Positions 10,147-18,300 of a stretch of DNA of 32,375 bases are shown one piece after another. The stretch lies in assembly GCA_018882785.1 (NCBI GenBank), contig VERI01000018.1, positions 1 through 32,375 on the forward strand, written 5' to 3'. Below the pieces are notes generated by a model that was not told where the DNA came from, searched no databases, and saw only the letters and a list, made by a program, of their open reading frames with translations. The stretch is from Burkholderiaceae bacterium. GTDB taxonomy: Bacteria > Pseudomonadota > Gammaproteobacteria > Burkholderiales > Burkholderiaceae_A. The first letter of the stretch is position 1. Each line of letters starts with the position of its first letter. The position numbers and the translations under genes were made by a program.

Positions 10147-10929
10147 CTAGGCGATCGCAATGGTTTCGGGCTGGTGATGCATCAGGGTTTCACGCAGGCC
10201 TACCACTTCGCCAATCACAATCAAGGCAGGCGGCTTAATGGCTTGTTCAATTGCAAGATCGGGCAGGCTTTGGACTGAGCCCACCACGCAGCGCTCTGCC
10301 TGCGTGGTGGCCCGCTCAATGAGCGCTGCCGGCGTGTTCGGGGCCAAGCCGTGGGCAATCAATTGCTTGCAGATCATGGGTAAGGTGCCAATGCCCATAT
10401 AGATCACCAGGGTCTGGTTCGGTCTTGCCAGTGTGTCCCAATCGAGATCCACCTGCTTGTTTTCGCGCAAATGGCCAGTTGCAAAGATCAGGGCCCGTGA
10501 ATAATCTCGGTGTGTCAGTGGAATGCCGACAGATGCGGCAGCACCCTGTGCCGAGGTGATGCCAGGAATCACAGTAAAGGCAATATTGGCCAGGGCCAGG
10601 GCCTGGGCCTCTTCGCCACCCCGGCCAAAAATATAGCCATCACCGCCTTTTAGGCGAATGACATTGCGCCCGCTTTTGGCCATGGCTACTAGGGTTTTTC
10701 CAATTTCCTCTTGCGGCATGGAATGACGTGAGGATTCTTTGCCCACATAGATCAGCTCTGCATTGTGAGGTAGAAATTTCATGATCTCTTGGCTCACGAG
10801 GTGATCGTAGAGCACGACTTCGGCGCTTTGCAGCGCACGATAAGCCTTGAGCGTGAGCAGATCCGGATCGCCCGGGCCGGCGCCAATCAGGGTCACTTTT
10901 CCGCTCAGGCCGTTGTCCCGCATGTTCAT
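10147..10929 (-). CDS. nirE: Uroporphyrinogen-III C-methyltransferase NirE/CobA
   Basis: A 260-residue SAM-dependent tetrapyrrole methylase that makes precorrin-2 from uroporphyrinogen III, the first committed step to siroheme and heme d1. Family motifs are VTLIGAGPGDPDLLTLKA near the N-terminus, VLYDHLVS, RLKGGDGYIFGRGGEEA and the VIPGITSAQGAAA segment. It is a stand-alone methylase without the CysG dehydrogenase/chelatase domain. Context (divergent from nirC, with cbiX behind it) makes NirE the better name than CobA. The start is ATG 10929 or 10923; a G7 tract on the coding strand overlaps the ribosome binding position. Confidence 0.92.
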   Translation of the reverse strand: MNMRDNGLSGKVTLIGAGPGDPDLLTLKAYRALQSAEVVLYDHLVSQEIMKFLPHNAELIYVGKESSRHSMPQEEIGKTLVAMAKSGRNVIRLKGGDGYIFGRGGEEAQALALANIAFTVIPGITSAQGAAASVGIPLTHRDYSRALIFATGHLRENKQVDLDWDTLARPNQTLVIYMGIGTLPMICKQLIAHGLAPNTPAALIERATTQAERCVVGSVQSLPDLAIEQAIKPPALIVIGEVVGLRETLMHHQPETIAIA

Positions 10930-10933
10930 GGCT

Positions 10934-11091
10934 CCCCCCCAAAAAAAGATTGATGCAGATCATTCTGTTGGGGCCTGCGGCCGTTTTCCTTGTCCGCGGT
11001 TAAGGAAATCGCAGTTTTATCGTCGCACCATGGATCCAAGAGAGGCGGTCTAGGAGATACGAATGCGGGGTCGATTGTTTTTTTGGGGGGG
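10934..11091. repeat. Paired T7G7 tracts flanking the nirE/nirC intergenic region
   Basis: C7A7 at 10934-10947 and T7G7 at 11078-11091 are exact inverted copies. Each reads T7G7 in the sense direction of the nearer gene: just before the nirE start, and in codons 5-10 of nirC. The homopolymer runs are prone to slippage; see findings. Confidence 0.85.
10950..10963. promoter_or_regulatory. FNR/Dnr-type box between nirE and nirC
   Basis: TTGAT-GCAG-ATCAT matches the FNR/Dnr dyad with one mismatch at the last base. It lies 99 bp before nirC and only 21 bp before the nirE ATG. Placement suits the long nirC-to-nirN operon. Use for nirE would require a start downstream of the annotated ATG. Confidence 0.65.
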
Positions 11092-11413
11092 CGTCGCTGC
11101 CGTGGTGATGGCTTTCCCGCTTTTTATACAGGCGGCACCAGGCGAATCCAGGCAGACAGAACTGGTTCGCATGGTGCGTCAGGATTGCGGATCCTGCCAT
11201 GGCATGCGGCTCACGGGTGGCCTGGGCCCAGCGCTTACCCAGGAGGCGCTCGCGGGCAAACCGTTCGAGTCATTGGTGGCGACTGTGCACGCAGGGCGGC
11301 CCGGCACCCCCATGCCCCCATGGTCGGCCTTGCTCAGTTATGAGGAAGCGCAGTGGATTGTGAAGCATCTGGTGGCTGGTTTTCCTGAAGAACTGAATCG
11401 GGGTCCACGATGA
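11063..11413 (+). CDS. nirC: NirC-like periplasmic cytochrome c (cytochrome c55x)
   Basis: A 116-residue c-type cytochrome with an N-terminal signal peptide (about residues 1-25, ending IQA-A). One heme site is CGSCH (C42, C45, H46) and Met84 (GTPMPPW) is the probable axial ligand. NirC is a small electron carrier tied to heme d1 maturation or to electron supply of NirS. ATG 11063 follows AGGAG with 6-nt spacing. Codons 5-10 consist of the T7G7 run (LFFWGG). It is first in nirC-F-DL-G-H-J-N and overlaps nirF by 4 nt. Confidence 0.88.
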   Translation: MRGRLFFWGGVAAVVMAFPLFIQAAPGESRQTELVRMVRQDCGSCHGMRLTGGLGPALTQEALAGKPFESLVATVHAGRPGTPMPPWSALLSYEEAQWIVKHLVAGFPEELNRGPR

Positions 11414-12600
11414 AACGGCGTTTTTTTTTAGCGGGCGCATTGCTGGGGCCAACATGGCTGGCAGGCTGCGCCTCGTTTGGCGTGAATTATTCGCCGGTGG
11501 GAACGGGCGATCTCGGCGTTGTGATTCAACGGGCTAAGGGCCGCTTATCGGTCGTGAACACCTCCACCCGTGAGGTGCTGGGTGAAGTGCAAGGCCTGGG
11601 GGATTTGTCGCATGCCTCGGTGGTGTTTTCCCGCGATGCCCGCTTTGCCTATGTGTTTGGCCGTGATGGCGGGCTCACCAAGGTCAATATTCTGACCCGC
11701 GCGATAGAGGGCCGCGTCATGCAGGCCGGCAATTCGATTGGCGGGGCGATCTCGGCCGATGGCAGCCTGGTGGTTGCGCAGAATTACAAGCCCGGTGGCG
11801 TGAAGGTGTTCGATGCACACACACTGGAACTCAGGCTCGATTTACCGGCCCAATACGGCCAGGGCGAACTGTCGCGCGTGGTGGGTCTTGTGGATCTTCC
11901 CAATCGACATTTTGCCTACAGCTTGTTTGATGCTGATGAGATCTGGGTGGTGGATTGCAACGATCTTTCCAAACCGAGAATCACCAGGCATCGACAGATC
12001 GGTCGCCAACCCTACGATGCCTTGGTTACGCCCAATGGGCGGCATTACATCGCGGGCTTATTTGGCCAAGATGGCCTGGCCATGATTGATCTCTGGAGCG
12101 ATGCGCCCCAGGTGCGGCACATTCTTACCGGCTACGGCCGGGGTTCCGAGCCTTTGCCCGTATACAAAATGCCGCACTTGCGGGGCTGGGCGGTTGCAGG
12201 CAATCGCGCATACCTTCCTGCAATTGGCAGGCATGAAGTCTTGGTAGTCAATACCGAGACCTGGCAAGAAGTGGGCCGTATTGCCGTGGCGGGCCAGCCC
12301 GTATTTGTGATGGCACGGCCCGATGGCCGCCAGGTCTGGGTGAATTTCTCAGTGCCCGATTACAACAAGGTTCAAGTCATTGACACGCTCAGCAATAAAG
12401 TGGTGGCCACGCTTACGCCAGGCAAGGCAGTGCTGCACATGGAATTCACGCCTAGAGGTGAATCAGTCTGGATTAGTGCGCGCGATGACAATCGCGTTGC
12501 GGTAATCGATACCCAAACCCTGGCGACCCAAGCCATGCTAAACATTGATGCACCTTCGGGAATTTTTTTCAGCTCGCGTGCCAACCGGGTTGGCTTTTAG
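11410..12600 (+). CDS. nirF: NirF, heme d1 biosynthesis beta-propeller lipoprotein
   Basis: A 396-residue protein related to the d1 domain of NirS: an eight-bladed beta-propeller that binds heme d1-like tetrapyrroles and is essential for d1 synthesis. The exact reaction, after NirJ, is not settled. The N-terminus is a lipoprotein signal with a lipobox ending LAGC (Cys20), indicating a membrane-anchored periplasmic protein. Typical segments are FSRDARFAYVFGRDGGLTKVN and the repeated blade motifs. There is no CxxCH, which separates it from NirS and NirN. It starts in an ATGA overlap with nirC. Codons 4-7 contain a T9 run. Confidence 0.95.
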   Translation: MKRRFFLAGALLGPTWLAGCASFGVNYSPVGTGDLGVVIQRAKGRLSVVNTSTREVLGEVQGLGDLSHASVVFSRDARFAYVFGRDGGLTKVNILTRAIEGRVMQAGNSIGGAISADGSLVVAQNYKPGGVKVFDAHTLELRLDLPAQYGQGELSRVVGLVDLPNRHFAYSLFDADEIWVVDCNDLSKPRITRHRQIGRQPYDALVTPNGRHYIAGLFGQDGLAMIDLWSDAPQVRHILTGYGRGSEPLPVYKMPHLRGWAVAGNRAYLPAIGRHEVLVVNTETWQEVGRIAVAGQPVFVMARPDGRQVWVNFSVPDYNKVQVIDTLSNKVVATLTPGKAVLHMEFTPRGESVWISARDDNRVAVIDTQTLATQAMLNIDAPSGIFFSSRANRVGF

Positions 12601-12603
12601 GCT

Positions 12604-13626
12604 ATGACTTTCATTGAAATGAACCCCATAGCTGACTCGACATCAAACGGTTCCACCGACCGTCTATTCGAAATGCTGAATCAACAGCAGCGCGGCTTTC
12701 CTTTGGTTGAGCGGCCGTTTGAATGGCTTGGCGCGTATTATCGGCTGCCCGTTGATCGCATCATGCATTGCTATCAGGATTGGCTGGCAAGCGGTGTATT
12801 AAGCCGCGTGGGCGGTGTATTCAACCAGGCAGCGGGCGGGGCATCATTGTTAGCAGCAATGGCCGTGCCCGCGCATGACCTTGAGCGGGTGGCGGCCATT
12901 GTGTCGGGCCACTCTGGCGTGAATCACAACTATGAGCGCGAGCATATTTACAACCTGTGGTTTGTCATGACTGGGCCCAATGCGGCGGCGGTGGAGGCAG
13001 CAATGCAGGATCTCGATTCGCAAACGGGCTATCCGACGTTGCGGCTGCCTATGGTGCGGCCTTATCGGATTGATCTTGCCTTTAACCTCACAGGCGCGCT
13101 TGCCAATCATGCCCCAACGAAAACATCGACACATGCGGTGCCTTTAATCACTGCACAGCAATTGCCCCTGGCAGCTTTATCAGAAGAAGGCCTTGCGATT
13201 GTCCAGCAGCCTTACACGCAATGGGCCCAGTCGCTGGGCTGGTCAACTGAAGCGGTCATGGCCTGCATTGGCCGCTGGTTAGAGTCTGGGGTGTTGCGCC
13301 GTTTCGGCAATGTAGTGCGCCACCATGAACTGGGTTTTGATTGCAATGCCATGACGGTTTTTGACCTGCCCCAGGATCGGGTAGATGCGATTGGCGCAGC
13401 CCTGGCACAAACGCCCGAGGTGACCCTGGCCTATCAACGTGCCCGTGCCCCCGGATGGAACTACAACTTGTACTGCATGGTACACGGAACACAGCGTGAC
13501 CAGGTGAACGTCGTAATCGAGCGCCTGCTCGATACGCATGGCTTGCGCAGAGTTCCGCATGCGGTGTTGTTTTCCGTGCGTCGCTTTAAGCAAACGGGCG
13601 CAAGAAGGTATCGTCATGCTGCCTGA
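12604..13626 (+). CDS. nirDL: NirDL, fused siroheme decarboxylase subunit
   Basis: A 340-residue two-domain protein. Residues about 20-165 resemble NirD/NirG (winged helix RGFPLVERPF, then GVFNQAAGGASLLAAMAVP and the HNYEREHIYNLWFV motif). Residues about 185-335 resemble NirL/NirH (RRFGNVVRHHELGFDCNAMTVF, YNLYCMVHG). Together they decarboxylate siroheme to 12,18-didecarboxysiroheme, with NirG and NirH. D-L fusions are known in some denitrifiers, so this is a natural fusion. The start is uncertain: ATG 12604 lies 3 nt after the nirF stop, ATG 12622 is an alternative, and neither has a good ribosome binding site. It overlaps nirG by 11 nt. Confidence 0.9.
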   Translation: MTFIEMNPIADSTSNGSTDRLFEMLNQQQRGFPLVERPFEWLGAYYRLPVDRIMHCYQDWLASGVLSRVGGVFNQAAGGASLLAAMAVPAHDLERVAAIVSGHSGVNHNYEREHIYNLWFVMTGPNAAAVEAAMQDLDSQTGYPTLRLPMVRPYRIDLAFNLTGALANHAPTKTSTHAVPLITAQQLPLAALSEEGLAIVQQPYTQWAQSLGWSTEAVMACIGRWLESGVLRRFGNVVRHHELGFDCNAMTVFDLPQDRVDAIGAALAQTPEVTLAYQRARAPGWNYNLYCMVHGTQRDQVNVVIERLLDTHGLRRVPHAVLFSVRRFKQTGARRYRHAA

Positions 13627-14080
13627 CCCCCAGGATTTATTGTTAATCGATCGTCTGCACGGCGGGTTTCCGCTCTCGGAGCGGCCTTACCGCGATATCG
13701 CCATTGAGCTGGGCTGGTCGGAAGCCGCGGTGATTGAACGCTTGCAGCTGCTGCTTGAGCAGGGGGTGCTTACCCGTTTTGGTCCTTTATTTCAGATTGA
13801 GCGGGCAGGCGGCCAGTTCGTCTTGGCAGCACTTGCCGCGCCACAAGACCGGTTTGATGAGGTTGCGCGCCTGGTCAATGAGTCTGACGAAGTGGCGCAC
13901 AACTATCGCCGTGAGCATGCCTTGAATATGTGGTTCGTTGTGGCAGCCGAGTCTGCCGATGCAGCGCAAAAAGTAATACACCGCATTGAGCAGGCTACTG
14001 GCTGCAAAGTGCTGGCCTTTCCCAAAGAGCGTGAGTTTTTTGTTGAGCTGAGGCTGCCCTTGCTAAGAAAGGTTGCATGA
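13616..14080 (+). CDS. nirG: NirG, siroheme decarboxylase subunit
   Basis: A 154-residue Lrp/AsnC-like protein of the NirD/G type. It has an N-terminal winged helix (DRLHGGFPLSERPYRDIAIELG) and an alpha-beta C-terminal domain carrying VAHNYRREHALNMWFVVA, the counterpart of the same motif in the first half of NirDL. It is expected to pair with NirH in siroheme decarboxylation. An open frame begins at 13538, but ATG 13616 is preferred: AGAAGG lies about 7 nt upstream and the N-terminus then fits the family. It overlaps nirDL by 11 nt and nirH by 4 nt. Confidence 0.9.
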   Translation: MLPDPQDLLLIDRLHGGFPLSERPYRDIAIELGWSEAAVIERLQLLLEQGVLTRFGPLFQIERAGGQFVLAALAAPQDRFDEVARLVNESDEVAHNYRREHALNMWFVVAAESADAAQKVIHRIEQATGCKVLAFPKEREFFVELRLPLLRKVA

Positions 14081-14562
14081 AGACACTAGAGTCTATTGAT
14101 CGTGCCCTGATTCATGCCACCCAGGAAGGCCTGCCACTTGTGCCTCGGCCGTACGCGCAAATCGCCCTTGATCTCGGTCTTCACGAGACCGAGGTGCGCG
14201 ATCGTTTATCGGCAATGCTGGCATCAGGTCTGATTCGCCGAATCGGCGCGGTACCTAATCACTATCGGCTGGGGTTTGTCGCCAATGGAATGTCGGTTTG
14301 GGATATCGCCGATGAATGCGTCGATGAGATTGGAAAACGTATTGGCGCAATTAAAGGTGTGAGTCATTGTTACCGTCGACCGCGGCGCCTTCCCTTCTGG
14401 CCCTATAACCTGTTTGCCATGGTGCATGGTCAAAGCCGTGAGCAAGTGCAGGCCCAGGTTGAGCAGCTCGCCCAGATCATGGGGCCTGCCTGTCGTGCGC
14501 ATGAGGTGCTGTATTCCTCGGCAATCTTAAAAAAAACCGGTTTTCGAATGAAAGAGGTGTGA
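14077..14562 (+). CDS. nirH: NirH, siroheme decarboxylase subunit
   Basis: A 161-residue Lrp/AsnC-like protein of the NirL/H type, similar to the second half of NirDL. The winged helix (EGLPLVPRPYAQIALDLGLHETEV) is followed by IRRIGAVPNHYRLGFVANGMSVWDI and HCYRRPRRLPFWPYNLFAMVHG. The latter strand is where the family keeps its substrate-contacting residues. It is probably the partner of NirG. It begins at an ATGA overlap with nirG and runs into nirJ. Confidence 0.9.
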   Translation: MKTLESIDRALIHATQEGLPLVPRPYAQIALDLGLHETEVRDRLSAMLASGLIRRIGAVPNHYRLGFVANGMSVWDIADECVDEIGKRIGAIKGVSHCYRRPRRLPFWPYNLFAMVHGQSREQVQAQVEQLAQIMGPACRAHEVLYSSAILKKTGFRMKEV

Positions 14563-14564
14563 TC

Positions 14565-15782
14565 GTGTTTCGAATTAGTCAATACATGCGTGAGCTCGCC
14601 GCAGCTCAGTTAAAGGGGGCATATCCCGCGCCAGCCTCGTGCTCGGCAGGCGCGCAGCCACCCAAGCCCATGGGTCCAGTAGTGATCTGGAATTTAATTC
14701 GCCGCTGCAACCTGACCTGCAAGCATTGCTATGCCTTGTCGGCCGATCATGATTACCCCAACGAGCTCAATACCGAGCGGGTCTACACGGTCATGCAAGA
14801 CCTAAAGGCATTCCATGTACCGGTGCTGATTTTGTCAGGCGGTGAGCCTTTGATGCGCAAAGATATTTTCGAGATTGCCCAACGGGCGAAAGACATGGGT
14901 TTTTATGTGGGTCTTTCCACCAATGGCACCATGATTGACGAAACCATGGCCGACCGCATTACCGCCACAGGTTTTAACTATGTGGGCATTAGCCTTGATG
15001 GCCTGCGCGTAACCCACGACAAATTCCGCCGGCTCGAAGGCGCCTTTGATAGGAGTCTGGCAGCCGTACGGCTGCTGGAAGGCCGTGGCGTGAAGGTCGG
15101 TCTGCGCTTTACCATGACAGCACTTAATGCCCACGACTTTCCCGCGCTTTTAGATCTTATGCGGCACGAGCACGTGCAGAAGTTCTATTTTTCTCACTTG
15201 AACTATGCAGGCCGCGGCAATATTCACCGCGAAAAAGACGCACAGGATGCGGCCACCAAGCAGGCAATGAATCTGTTATTTGCGCGTGCTTGGGAGGCCG
15301 CGATCAACGGCTGGGATGAAGAATATGTCACCGGCAATAATGATGCCGATGCGGTATGGCTTTTGCACTGGGTCGCGCAGCGCATGCCCAAATGGCATGA
15401 CGACCTTTACGATCGGTTAGTGCAATGGGGTGGTAACTCCAGTGGCGTCAACATTGCCAATATCGATAATCTCGGCCATGTCCATCCCGATACCATGTGG
15501 TGGCATTACGATTTAGGTTCTGTTAAGAAGCGGCCATTTTCCGAAATATGGCAAGACACGCGTGATCCCGTCATGGCAGGCTTGAAATCCAAGCCACGCC
15601 CTGTAAAAGGCCGCTGTGGCAGTTGTGATTATCGTGAGATCTGCGGTGGCAATACACGGGTGCGTGCGCAGCAGCTCACTGGCGATGTCTGGGCCGAAGA
15701 TCCGGGCTGTTATCTCACCGACTTTGAAATTCAGCGCACGTCGGTTGCCGCGGCGAGCTGCGCGGCAGCCTCAATAGCCTAG
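14565..15782 (+). CDS. nirJ: NirJ, radical SAM heme d1 synthase
   Basis: A 405-residue radical SAM enzyme that removes propionate side chains from didecarboxysiroheme on the way to heme d1. The radical SAM cluster motif is C48xxxC52xxC55 (RRCNLTCKHCYA), with the SAM-binding GGEP (LILSGGEPLM). A C-terminal SPASM-like set of cysteines (CGSCDYREIC at 351-360, and Cys382) would hold a second cluster. GTG 14565 is preferred to the overlapping GTG 14559: AGAGG is 7-9 nt upstream and the product then begins MFRISQYMREL, the usual NirJ start. Confidence 0.95.
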   Translation: MFRISQYMRELAAAQLKGAYPAPASCSAGAQPPKPMGPVVIWNLIRRCNLTCKHCYALSADHDYPNELNTERVYTVMQDLKAFHVPVLILSGGEPLMRKDIFEIAQRAKDMGFYVGLSTNGTMIDETMADRITATGFNYVGISLDGLRVTHDKFRRLEGAFDRSLAAVRLLEGRGVKVGLRFTMTALNAHDFPALLDLMRHEHVQKFYFSHLNYAGRGNIHREKDAQDAATKQAMNLLFARAWEAAINGWDEEYVTGNNDADAVWLLHWVAQRMPKWHDDLYDRLVQWGGNSSGVNIANIDNLGHVHPDTMWWHYDLGSVKKRPFSEIWQDTRDPVMAGLKSKPRPVKGRCGSCDYREICGGNTRVRAQQLTGDVWAEDPGCYLTDFEIQRTSVAAASCAAASIA

Positions 15783-15790
15783 GGCCTGGC

Positions 15791-17404
15791 ATGCACAAGT
15801 TTCTGAATACCTTAAGTCTTCGGTTTGTATTGACGATCGCAATTTTCTGGTCGCTCAGCCTTGGGCTGGTGCGTGCTCAGCCATTGCCAGATCCCGATTC
15901 CGTCCGTCTGTATCAGCAGCATTGCGCCTCCTGCCATGGCCAAAGCCGTATCGGTGGCATGGGCCCAGCCCTCTTGCCCGAAAGCCTGTCGCGAATTCGC
16001 GATACAGAGGTTCATCGTGTCATTGCCCAAGGCCGAGTCGCAACCCAAATGCCCGGTTTTTCAGCGGTGTTATCCGCGCAAGAGATCAATGCCTTGGCGA
16101 AGTGGGTGCGCACGCCGGTGCACCCCGCTCCACAATGGACCGATACCGATATTCTCGCTTCGCGTGTTGTACCGTTGGCCGAGCGCGCCGATCACGACCG
16201 GCCCGTGTGGGCAGCCGATCCCATGAATTTATTTGTGGTGGTGGAAGGTGGGGATCACCATATTTCCCTGCTTGATGGTGATCGCTTCGAGGTGATTCAC
16301 CGGTTTGCATCGCGCTTTGCCTTGCATGGCGGGCCCAAGTTTTCGCCTGATGGCCGCTATGTCGTATTCGGCTCACGTGATGGCTGGATTACCAAATACG
16401 ATCTTTGGAATCTGCGTGTGGTGGCGGAAGTGCGTGCCGGGCTAAACATGCGCAATGTGGCGGTCAGTTCCGATGGCCGCTTTGTTGTGGCGGCCAATTA
16501 CCTGCCGCACACGGTGGTGATTTTTGATGAAGCCTTAAACCATGTGAAAACCATCAAAGCAGAAACTTTGGATGGCACGCAGAGCTCTCGGGTCTCGGCT
16601 GTTTACGATGCCGCGCCTCGTAAGAGCTTTGTGGTGGCTTTAAAAGACGCCCCCGAGATTTGGGAAATTTCCTACGATCCGAAGGCAAAGCCGATTTTTG
16701 ACGGCTATGTGCACGACTTTCGCATGGGTGAGGCGGTGGCCAGGCCTGGCTTTCTTGGGGTGTGTCGTACCCGGTTAGATGAACCTTTGGACGACTTTTT
16801 CTTTGACCAGTCTTACGCCCATGTCTTGGGTGCGACCCGCCCGAAAGAGTCTGCATCAGCCACAACGGCGGCGGCCTCTGCCCAAGTGGTGAACCTGGAT
16901 ATTCGCCGCAAAATCGCCGATCTTGCCATTGCCGGCATGCCGCACTTGGGATCGGGCATTACCTTTGCCTGGAAGGGCGCCACGGTTTTAGCGAGCCCCA
17001 ACTTGCGGGATGGCTCAATCGATGTCATTGAAATGAACACCTGGAAACCGGTGGGCACTATTAAAACGCCAGGTCCTGGGTTTTTTATGCGTAGTCATGA
17101 GAACACGCGCTTTGCCTGGACAGATTCCATGATGAGCCCCACAGCGAAAGATACCTTAAGCATCATTGACAAGCAGACCTTGCAAATTGTTCACCAGGTG
17201 AAAGAGTCCGGCAAAACTCTGGCGCATATCGAGTTCACCAAAGATGGCCGCTATGCCTTAGCCAGTGTCTGGGAAAACGATGGCGCACTGGTCGTGTTCG
17301 ATGCCCAGACTTTTCAGGAGGTAAAGCGCCTGCCCATGAAAAAGCCTGTGGGAAAGTACAACGTGTGGAACAAGATCACACGTTCTGAAGGCACGTCTCA
17401 TTAG
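15791..17404 (+). CDS. nirN: NirN, cytochrome c / d1-propeller protein (dihydro-heme d1 dehydrogenase)
   Basis: A 537-residue periplasmic protein with a signal peptide (cleavage after about VRA, residue 29), an N-terminal cytochrome c domain (CASCH: C45, C48, H49) and a C-terminal d1-type propeller like that of NirS. NirN catalyses the last step of heme d1 synthesis (dihydro-d1 to d1) and helps load NirS. H179 (FALHGGPKFSPDGRY) aligns with the proximal d1 ligand of NirS, and MPHLGSGITF (H385) with the distal HPGRGANF segment. The NirS-type HDGG motif is absent. An Ala/Ser/Thr-rich insertion sits at about 354-364. Confidence 0.93.
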   Translation: MHKFLNTLSLRFVLTIAIFWSLSLGLVRAQPLPDPDSVRLYQQHCASCHGQSRIGGMGPALLPESLSRIRDTEVHRVIAQGRVATQMPGFSAVLSAQEINALAKWVRTPVHPAPQWTDTDILASRVVPLAERADHDRPVWAADPMNLFVVVEGGDHHISLLDGDRFEVIHRFASRFALHGGPKFSPDGRYVVFGSRDGWITKYDLWNLRVVAEVRAGLNMRNVAVSSDGRFVVAANYLPHTVVIFDEALNHVKTIKAETLDGTQSSRVSAVYDAAPRKSFVVALKDAPEIWEISYDPKAKPIFDGYVHDFRMGEAVARPGFLGVCRTRLDEPLDDFFFDQSYAHVLGATRPKESASATTAAASAQVVNLDIRRKIADLAIAGMPHLGSGITFAWKGATVLASPNLRDGSIDVIEMNTWKPVGTIKTPGPGFFMRSHENTRFAWTDSMMSPTAKDTLSIIDKQTLQIVHQVKESGKTLAHIEFTKDGRYALASVWENDGALVVFDAQTFQEVKRLPMKKPVGKYNVWNKITRSEGTSH

Positions 17405-17454
17405 GGCTGGTGCATGAACAGTCTCCATCATTTCACGCCGCAGGGAGCGCCTTT

Positions 17455-18300
17455 GTGAGCATTGGCGCCTATATCCGGCGCATTGGCCGCAAGCGCGGCG
17501 ATGGTCGTGCACTCACGCGCGCTGAAGCGGCCGACCTGATGGGCCAGGTGCTTGATCAAACAGCAACTGATTTTGAAATCGGCGCTTTCTGTATGGCCAT
17601 GCGCATCAAGGGTGAAACGGTCGATGAGTTCGCAGGCTTTCTCGATGCCATTCATGCCCGAACCCAGCGGGTTTCCTGCGTCGATGGCACTGCTGTGGTG
17701 GCCATTCCCAGCTATAACGGTGCCCGCAAATATCCGGTGTTAACGCCCTTGCTGGGCCTTTTATTAGCCGCGCGTGGGGTGCCGGTGCTGATGCACGGCA
17801 TGACTTCGGAAGATGTCCGGGTTACCAGCGGCCAAGTCTTTGAGCGCTTGGGAATTGCATTGAACCCCTCAAAGTCCCCATTGGCAGTGGGCGAGCTTCG
17901 CTGGATGCCCACCGAGGCGCTGTGCGACGGCCTTGCCCGATTGATTGCCGTGCGTCGCGTGCTCACCATGCGAAACACCGGGCATAGCCTTGCCAAGATG
18001 TTTAATCCCGTTGAAGGTAAGGTCTTGGTGCTTTCGAGCTATACCCATGGGGAATACAGCGAGGCCATGCAGGCCGCCTTTGAGACACAGGGTATACAAG
18101 CGTTGTTGTTTAATGGCTTAGAAGGTGAGGTCGTGGCCTTGGAAAATCGTGGGCTTGTGAAATCACCCGAGGCCGCAGACATTAGCGCTGCCTCAACGGC
18201 GGAATTCGCACAGGCGGTGTTGCAGGGGCAAAGGCCCGTGCCTGCCGAGCTTGCTGCTCAAATCGAGACGATCATGAGTGCGTGGCAGGCCTTGCACTAG
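17455..18300 (+). CDS. ybiB: TrpD2/YbiB-like phosphoribosyltransferase-fold protein
   Basis: A 281-residue protein with the anthranilate phosphoribosyltransferase fold (class IV PRTase), closest in pattern to TrpD2/YbiB. YbiB binds nucleic acids and is not a tryptophan enzyme. Seen here: helical domain RALTRAEAADLMGQVLDQTATDFEIGAFCMAMRIKGET, a degenerate glycine loop (AIPSYNGARKYPVLTPLLGL) and GVPVLMHGM. The frame opens at GTG 17410, but GTG 17455 has AGGGAG 7 nt upstream and gives a family-like start. It follows nirN closely, so it is probably co-transcribed with the heme d1 genes. Its role in denitrification is unknown. It converges on and overlaps the next gene by 29 nt. Confidence 0.8.
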   Translation: MSIGAYIRRIGRKRGDGRALTRAEAADLMGQVLDQTATDFEIGAFCMAMRIKGETVDEFAGFLDAIHARTQRVSCVDGTAVVAIPSYNGARKYPVLTPLLGLLLAARGVPVLMHGMTSEDVRVTSGQVFERLGIALNPSKSPLAVGELRWMPTEALCDGLARLIAVRRVLTMRNTGHSLAKMFNPVEGKVLVLSSYTHGEYSEAMQAAFETQGIQALLFNGLEGEVVALENRGLVKSPEAADISAASTAEFAQAVLQGQRPVPAELAAQIETIMSAWQALH

